From Marasmius tenuissimus (Eukaryota > Basidiomycota > Agaricomycetes > Agaricales > Marasmiaceae): DNA of 64,000 nt. Positions 57,696 through 64,000 of this stretch are shown piece by piece. The stretch is from positions 186,001-250,000 of the forward strand of contig JAQOTA010000020.1 of the NCBI GenBank assembly GCA_029532415.1, written 5' to 3'. A program made the translations under genes and the position numbers. The notes beneath the pieces are model-generated. The model was not told the origin of the DNA, did no database searches, and saw only the letters and a program-made list of their open reading frames with translations. Each line of letters begins with the position of its first letter. Position 1 is the stretch's first letter.

Positions 57696-60224
57696 TTTTT
57701 TTCTTCGCCTCTGACCACGATCTCTTCCAGTTGGTATCGTCAGTCACTTCCGAGTAAAGGGTATTCATATTCAGTCGCAGTATTACTTTGTCAAGCTGAA
57801 TGTTTGCCCATAGTACGACCCATATGCTTCGACGTCGTTATAACTTCATCACCGACAAAACGAAGCAAACGAAGTGACATCATCTGTTATTGGAATGGAA
57901 GAAAACTGTTGAAAGATGCTCGGGTAGGCTCCCCCTCTGTGTCTTTCTTCAAGTCGGCGAACTCATTTGTCGTCATTCATATTCCTACAGGGTTTTCAAT
58001 CTGCCAAGGAAGAAAAACATCTCGCTTCGAAGCCGTTTTCCGCGCCTTCACCCTCCAGTGACCGTGTAGAGCAGGGCGCATTGAACGTACGTTCTTTCTG
58101 AGTCGTGTTTGCATACACTCGCGAATCTCTCAAAAACAAGCAAGATCATCCAGATCACAAGGGTATTGTAGTCCTCATTGTGCCTGCCGGTAGCTAGTGA
58201 CGAAGATCCAGTATTCGGCCGTAAAGAGCTTGTTTCTCGATGGTGAGACTTGCAGCGATCGCATCGGCTACGCTCATACAACGGTCCGATCTGTTTTTCG
58301 CGAAACCCTTCATCATGACTGACAGGATTCTCGCTAGTCTTTCCTTAGCCGCCTCTTAGATTACTCGGGGGACGCGAAAACCATGCTCATGAACTTCACA
58401 AGTTCTCCTCGACGACGATAGACGGTGATTAGGCCGTTGTAACCCGCGTTGAGGTCGACCTTTCGCCAGTATCAGAAACGACATCGGAACTTCGAAGCCG
58501 GGTGATTAAACTACCTATGCAGACAACCTGGTGTTGGCATCGAGGGGCTGACTGTGGCTTGCACTACCGGTGGTGGGGGTGGGGAACATTGCGGGGAGCA
58601 CGCTTTCTGTCCTATAAATGGCTAGTGAGTAACGGATTCGCCCAGTCATTTCCATTACTAATACTCATACAGGCTTACAATCGGCTGCACTACCGAACGC
58701 TATCGTTACAGGATCTATGAACATTCACTCAACTACCAACATACGTTCGGTGATCCTCAACCTATGAAAGCTGTCGCTCCTTATCTCAGTGCTTTCCGTT
58801 CAGACGCCCGAGTGGTTTGGATTACTCTGCCGCCTACAGCTACGGCTTTCGTTCCTCGCTACCCTCATCACCACCTCGCCTAGCCAATGCCTAGTAGGGT
58901 CAACCACCCCTATCATGTATGCCTCCTCATTTCCCAGGAAACTTTAGTCTCGAGCACTATACACCCCATGATGAAAGCAGGCTGAAGGGTACCGGTAGAC
59001 GCTTCTCTACCCCCGATTCCGTCTTTTGGGGCTGGAATCCCATTTTCAGGGAGATAGAAAGCAATCATAGGCCAATCTACACGATCGTCACGCTGCATTA
59101 TACGTGTCTATTCGCGCCATCGCAGCTATCCCCGACGTGCACGATGCATATCCTCCCACCGAAGCCGAGTCCGTACTCCGTATGAAACCTTCGCCCGCCC
59201 ATCTTGTTGGCCCCACTCAGACATCACTACCCATTGGTCTCTCCTTTGGGTGGGAGACGACGAACACGGGTTCACCTGTCATGCTGGCGATACAAGCCCC
59301 CATGTTTGTCCTCGTAGCCATTTCGAAAATTATGCCTTGTCGTCGTCGGCTGTACCACGACTCTACTTATTCCTCCCACAAACGCCGGCGTCATTGGCCT
59401 TTTGGCACCCGCGATCATCCGATCAGCAGGCACTCAGACAGCCTGTTCATGAATCATTGGCTATTTGATGCTACCGAGGGACTTGACTCGGAAGAATAAT
59501 CAAGTATTACACCATTGGCGTCGGAGGCGGGGGAAGCGTACCTCTTATCATGGTCATGGTTGATCTCGGTATGGGGTCTATTTCGATCTCGATGATGTCG
59601 TTCTAGGCGATGGGTTCCAATGATTCCACGTGGTCTTGCCGTAACACGGGTCTGAAGGGAGAATTGGGATAGCGCTTAGCCATTCGCAGTAGTTCGATGA
59701 AGTGGTGGTGTCGGCTGATCTTCGAGGAGCGAAGCTATGCTGTGATTGTCATACCAGAACGGTTACGGTTTACAGCTAGATCACCAAGTACATCCGTATT
59801 CACGACTACTTACCGAGTCTGGTAGTTGACGTAGTAGCATGTACATGCCGTTTCGTTATCAAACCATTGATACCCTCGAACAAAACTTTCCCGAATCAAT
59901 CGTACCCACAATTGAATGGTAGAGGCGTGTTCATCAAACGACAGTGAAGATCACACATCGTTCTACCTCGGAACAACTCTGGATACCCGCTCAAGAGTAT
60001 GCGCCCTCTCATACAAACTGCATTGCCTCATACACAAATGGCCCTCAATGTGGACACACTCTCATTTCATTCACGACCACCTCTTGAAATTCTGCACCCT
60101 ATGATACAATAACACCAGAGGAGCTATGAGTAACAGTAAACCTTCCGAGCCAGACGGACCATTCGATCAACTTTGAGTCTATCATACAACGCTCAAGCCC
60201 CAAATTTGTACTTTTCGACCCCCT
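57696..60224. other. No confident gene; scattered coding-like fragments
   Basis: A plus-strand block at 58680-58880 (ERYRYRIYEHSLNYQHTFGD, then DARVVWITLPPTATAF) follows a good acceptor (ATACAG) and looks like a real exon. 59.1-59.5 kb has two overlapping frames of about 70-130 residues. I could not connect them or name a family. Possibly one decayed gene on the plus strand. Confidence 0.3.
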
Positions 60225-61287
60225 TCACGTCCCATCTTTTCCTACATCAAATTTGAAAATCTTGGAGGTTCGGGTACTCTCTTCTCCCTCAAAGTTCGCA
60301 CTCGTGTCATAGTATAGCACCTCAAGATCCTTCCCTGCCCACCCAGGACAAGTCAAATTCGGTACGTCTTCCGGTGCCTTGATCGCTCTCCCACTCTACC
60401 TTTTCTCCCAATTGCAATCCACCAGTTGCCCTCAGAATCAATAACCGTCCCAGCAATCCTGAGCATCGGGATTTGGTACCTCCTTCCGAAAGTCGACCCA
60501 ACCAATCCTATTATTCAACGTGCCCTTTTCAGCGTCGAAGTCGTAACGGCGTACGAGACCCTCATACGAATAATTATGAAACATATACCGATTGTCGTGG
60601 GACCAGGCGATTCCGTCCGAGCAGTATAGCCCTTTCTCGTGTTTGATGGCGGATCCGTCCTCGGGATCGTATCGCCAGAGTCGAGCTTGGGGTGTATGAG
60701 AGGTATCTATGGTCGATATTTGACCAAACACGCTCGGAATGTCGAGCTCCCCAATCCAGAGACGGTTTTTGGAGTCGACAGTGCCGTCCATGAACCGGAG
60801 CTGGTCGAGTTGGGGCGGAGTGATTAGTTCTGTGAGGGAAATTTTAACATTAACTGACGAGAATATAGTAAGAGTGGAGTTATTTTTTAGCACTTGGATG
60901 TCCCCCGTTCCCTGATCTATTGTCACTATCCCTGACTTGGAGGCCCCAATCCAGGTGCTCGGTGGGTTCTTCACAAAAGCGAGCATTGAGATGCTATCTG
61001 AGAGACGAAACTTGCGTGGTTCCTCGTGAACATCCTCTTTGTATTAACCACGATCGCCGAGTGGACACAGATTGAGCCTCTAAGCAGTTGTAAATTTTGA
61101 TACATACCTCTGGGAAGAAAGGGACGACGTAATTAAGAATATCGTCTTTTGGGCGGTAGGTTGGCCCTTCTCCTAACCATCCTTAGAATGTTACAAGAAA
61201 CATTAGTATAACAAAGCGTGGTAGTACTAGCATACAGAACGTATGGCATATAGCGTCCACAAACTCTGCTATTTCGAGACCTGCCAT
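60225..61287 (-). CDS. SMP-30/gluconolactonase (regucalcin)-like lactonase, frameshifted
   Basis: A short first exon may start at 61287. Exon 61181-61108 carries the family opening LGEGPTYRPKDDILNYVVP. A 73-nt intron leads to a long exon from 61034 with TWIGASKSGIVTIDQ, RFMDGTVDSKNRLWIGELD, GIAWSHDNRYMFHNYS and RRYDFDAEKGTL, the recurring blades of the six-bladed SMP-30 propeller that hydrolyses sugar lactones using a divalent metal. After VPNPDA the frame shifts near 60445 (then IDSEGNWWIAIG) and again near 60390 (then APEDVPNLTCPGWAGKDLEV), ending at 60225. Two frameshifts in otherwise conserved sequence imply a recently broken gene. Confidence 0.7.
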
Positions 61288-62629
61288 TGCAACGTAGAGA
61301 GCGAGTTAGTGAATGGAATGACGCCTCTCGAAGCCAAAGCCGAGGAGGCCTTTTTCTATGAAATTCCTTCGAGGCGATGTATATGAGATCGACGCCACAC
61401 TCGTAAGTAGCTCTGTTTCCTATACGCTGGAGAAATCTCGACAATCTTGGGATTCTGCGTCCCATGATGGCGGCTGTGGTCTATAACACCATATCTATCA
61501 TTTGTATGCCGCAACGGTAACGGCTCGTCAGTGCAGCGGTTGCCGCTTCAACTTGATGGAGGTGCCATGATCACAAAACATCTTGATGGTTGATCCCTCG
61601 TGAGGAAAAAAGAGAAAGAGGTCACACTCAGGGCATAGGGCCCAGGAGATCGGAAGTTGCCATGGTCTCGGCCGATAACACCAACTTTCGTGTTATACAA
61701 CGCCAGGCTCAATACCTCCCCTCTTTCTCCTGCTCACCATGTTTATATTCCGAGTGCAAGTCACTCCTGTGGAGAGCGGCATACACCCTTCTTATCAAAG
61801 AGCAAAGACAGTTTCCCGGACAAGGCCTATCCCTCAAAGGGTACTGGATGGTATCAGGTCCGCGACGTCAGATGTTCCCATGGGCGTCCAGTCTCGTGCT
61901 CCCTTGAGATAGGATAGAGGCCGTTGAGTGAGGCTCCGTTCACAATCTGTTCCTCATGTTTAAACCCCCCTCTATCAGACACAAATTTTCTGTGCCGCGC
62001 GTGGTTTATCTATCGTCTCGGCGACCAAGTATTCCATCAATATTTCCTTGTTGGTATAAGTATATGTTCCTCAGTTTCGTTGCTCTCTGCCCTCTCGTCA
62101 CTATGCCTGCCCGTTTGATGATGTGCCCCGCATTTTATCAATGAATTTAAATGCCTTTTATGCCTGTCACCATTGCCACGAATTCACAAAGATGTGAGTG
62201 AGACCACTCAGCGTAGCACCAATTTGAACCAGGATTCTGGTTTCAAAAATTCGCGTTTTCGTTCTAAGTGAGATCCAGCTCGGCACCATGTTCATATATC
62301 TAAAGATCTAGCCTCTTGGTACCCGTAACTATTAGCGCTCTGAACGCTCGATCATTGAGTCGATGGTCTCGGTTCGGTTGTTGCGGAAAACAGTCTCTAG
62401 TGTCTCTGCCGGTTTACCCAATATGACTCTCGAACCACCTCTACATGGCCATTGCGGTGAGCTCCCTGTGTTTGTGCCTCACCAGGTACCCCAATATGTT
62501 TACGTGGCGAAGTTAGCTGTTCGAGCTTTATCACGATTATCTTCAACTCGACTCGGGCATTACCCGACTGGGAAGCAAGAAAAAGACGCGGTTAATTCGA
62601 AGCAACGGCGGATATTAGCAAATGTTAAC
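61288..62629. other. No confident gene
   Basis: Two overlapping plus-strand frames at 61590-61917 have protein-like composition but no family features and no splice partners. If the T4 tail continues past its TGA through an intron, its last exon would lie near 62.4-62.57 kb. Confidence 0.3.
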
Positions 62630-63550
62630 TCACCTACTCTGCCTTCTTCGCCTCAAATAAACACATATCCCTGAAATTACCAGTCCTATCCCGACCGCCA
62701 AGCCCACGCCAGTCAGTGTCCCCTGGATGGCTCTACTCTTGGGGGATTGATATTCAATTCTACTAACGCCAAATGTCGGTTCAAACGGTGGTGGGGAGGA
62801 AGTCCTGCGAAAGTTTCAGCGACGGAATACCAAAATAAAATTTGGATTTAATCTGACCCAGAAGTGAAAGGTTGAGGTGGTGGCGTCGGCGTAGAACCTC
62901 CCCTATTTGTAGGTGTAAGTAAGCTGATAGTAGGATGAGAGGAGTGTTCTAACGAAGTAGGCCTGAGGGCTGTTGTCCCGGCTGCAGCAAATATTGTCGG
63001 GGGTTGGGCAGTGAAAGTATGAAGACTATGATCAAAACTCAGCCCGAAACTTTCACAGCGACTGAGAAGTACACAGATACCTTGTTGTTGTCGCATCTCT
63101 GATCTTCCCAATAGCTTGTAGTTGGAAGGCGCTGAAACAGTGTTTGGCATTAATTGACGGAACGAACAAGAACATTTTGCAAACGCCGTAATCACCCAGT
63201 ATCTCCTATCGTGAACACCACTTGCCCGCGCTTTCCACTGCTCACCATACTTGCTTCTTGTGAGAAGACAAATTTACCGTCGTCTACAATACCATACAGC
63301 AAACTAACATCGACAAGGTTTCCGGGTTCATCCAAGACGCATGATACGGTGAGCGGCACTCCGGCGGTGATCGTTGAGGGCAAGGTAGGAGGTTCAAGGT
63401 GGAAAGCTTGTGCCGAAATCGCGGGGTGTAGCGACGATTGAAGGATAGACCACCAATATCTGAGAAAGACCGTAAGTCAGTTGAAAGCGGCTTTCAGTGT
63501 TTGAGAGCTCGATGGAAAATGTCACGGACGTACAGTATTAATAAAATCAT
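62630..63550 (-). CDS. Single-pass surface protein, family T copy 4
   Basis: Exons 63550-63534, 63459-63196, 63131-63081, 63025-62858 and 62804-62630 close in phase to 224 residues. The signal peptide MILLILYWWSILQSSLHPAISA is split by an intron after 17 nt, as in T2. A beta-rich domain follows (GVPLTVSCVLDEPGNLVDVS, then KFVFSQEASMVSSGKRGQVV and FTIGDTG), then a Ser/Thr/Pro stalk, a membrane helix (GVGLAVGIGLVISGICVYL) and RRRRQSR-stop. The stop overlaps a perfect splice donor (AG|GTGAGT), and the related genes T1 and T3 have an intron just here, so a longer cytoplasmic tail is possible. Function is unknown. Confidence 0.8.
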
Positions 63551-63691
63551 CACCGATTCTTGGGTGTGGATGAAGAATGTGTAGAAAGAGAGGATAAGAG
63601 AAAGATGAAGCAACAGTCAGTAAAGAAGTTGCGTCAGTCATTCGACCATATATTGATCGGCATGCACGCGAATAGGTACTAGATATTGTTC

Positions 63692-63838
63692 TCACCATCC
63701 CGGTATTCTATAATAGCGTGGAACAGCTTCCTGGACAACTTTTAGCCAGATTTTGATTTTGAATGTTCCTCCGGGAACCTCGCAAACATACGACGGATGA
63801 CGAGGAAAATCAGTGATGCTGAGTAAGGATTCTCGCAT
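63692..63838 (-). CDS. Possible exon of an unidentified gene
   Basis: A 48-residue minus-strand frame contains FPRHPSYVCEVPGGTFKIKI and WLKVVQEAVPRYYRI, with strong protein-like character and a donor (GTGAGA) at its end. It lies near the window edge and upstream of T4. It may be an exon of a gene running off the window. Confidence 0.35.
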   Translation of the reverse strand: MRESLLSITDFPRHPSYVCEVPGGTFKIKIWLKVVQEAVPRYYRIPGW

Positions 63839-64000
63839 ATTGGTCGCAACCTTCAACCCTGTGAGCCCTCGCTTTGGAGGTTTGCGCCCTGTACTGAAGA
63901 GTTGACGACGCTACTGCTGAGCGCTGAGCGTACAGCTTCTACGGACCTTACCTTGTCCCTAACAGAAACACATCAACAGTTTCCGCACTCATAGCCAGTC

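Overview
The window looks like nuclear DNA of a basidiomycete fungus. The genes are cut by many short introns (about 45-75 nt, GT-AG), there is a class I hydrophobin, a tRNA-Tyr with an intron, and several lineage-restricted membrane-protein families of the kind common in Agaricomycetes. A Rhizoctonia/Ceratobasidium-type host is my inference from overall flavour, not something proved by the sequence. I rebuilt exon structures by hand. Where every intron phase closes into one open frame I treat the gene as intact.

Layout. 1.0-2.5 kb (-): an intact eight-exon multi-pass membrane protein (family W). 5.4-8.2 kb (+): a two-gene cassette of unknown function, X1 then Y1. 9.0-9.7 kb: a frameshifted lectin-like gene. 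9.81 kb: tRNA-Tyr. 10.7-13.0 kb: an intact 19-exon Ca2+/H+ antiporter. 13.8-14.5 kb: a conserved acidic protein. 14.8-16.9 kb (-): the second X-Y cassette, with a hairpin element in an intron. 21.6-25.8 kb: two single-pass surface proteins (T1, T2). 29.0-29.4 kb (-): hydrophobin relic H1. 31.2-36.6 kb (-): a third X-Y cassette, shattered by a solo LTR, a minisatellite-bearing insert, a LINE fragment and another surface-protein gene (T3). 36.6-43.1 kb: gene-poor. 43.1-45.4 kb: hydrophobin relics H2 and H3. 45.0-47.4 and 55.2-57.7 kb: the two arms of a segmental duplication. 48.5-52.9 kb: a Ty1/copia element whose two halves lie in opposite orientation. 53.3-54.2 kb: a second family-W gene. 55.0-55.7 kb (-): the intact hydrophobin H4. 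60.2-61.3 kb (-): a frameshifted SMP-30/gluconolactonase gene. 62.6-63.6 kb (-): surface protein T4.

How it fits together. Apart from the antiporter, the tRNA and perhaps the acidic protein, nearly everything is cell-surface, secreted or membrane protein from expanded families, present as one good copy plus decayed copies, with mobile elements between them. The least explained pattern is the X-Y pair: small protein X sits directly upstream of larger protein Y three times, always in the same order and orientation, and Y1 ends in a C-terminal membrane anchor. It is the best candidate here for an undescribed functional unit.
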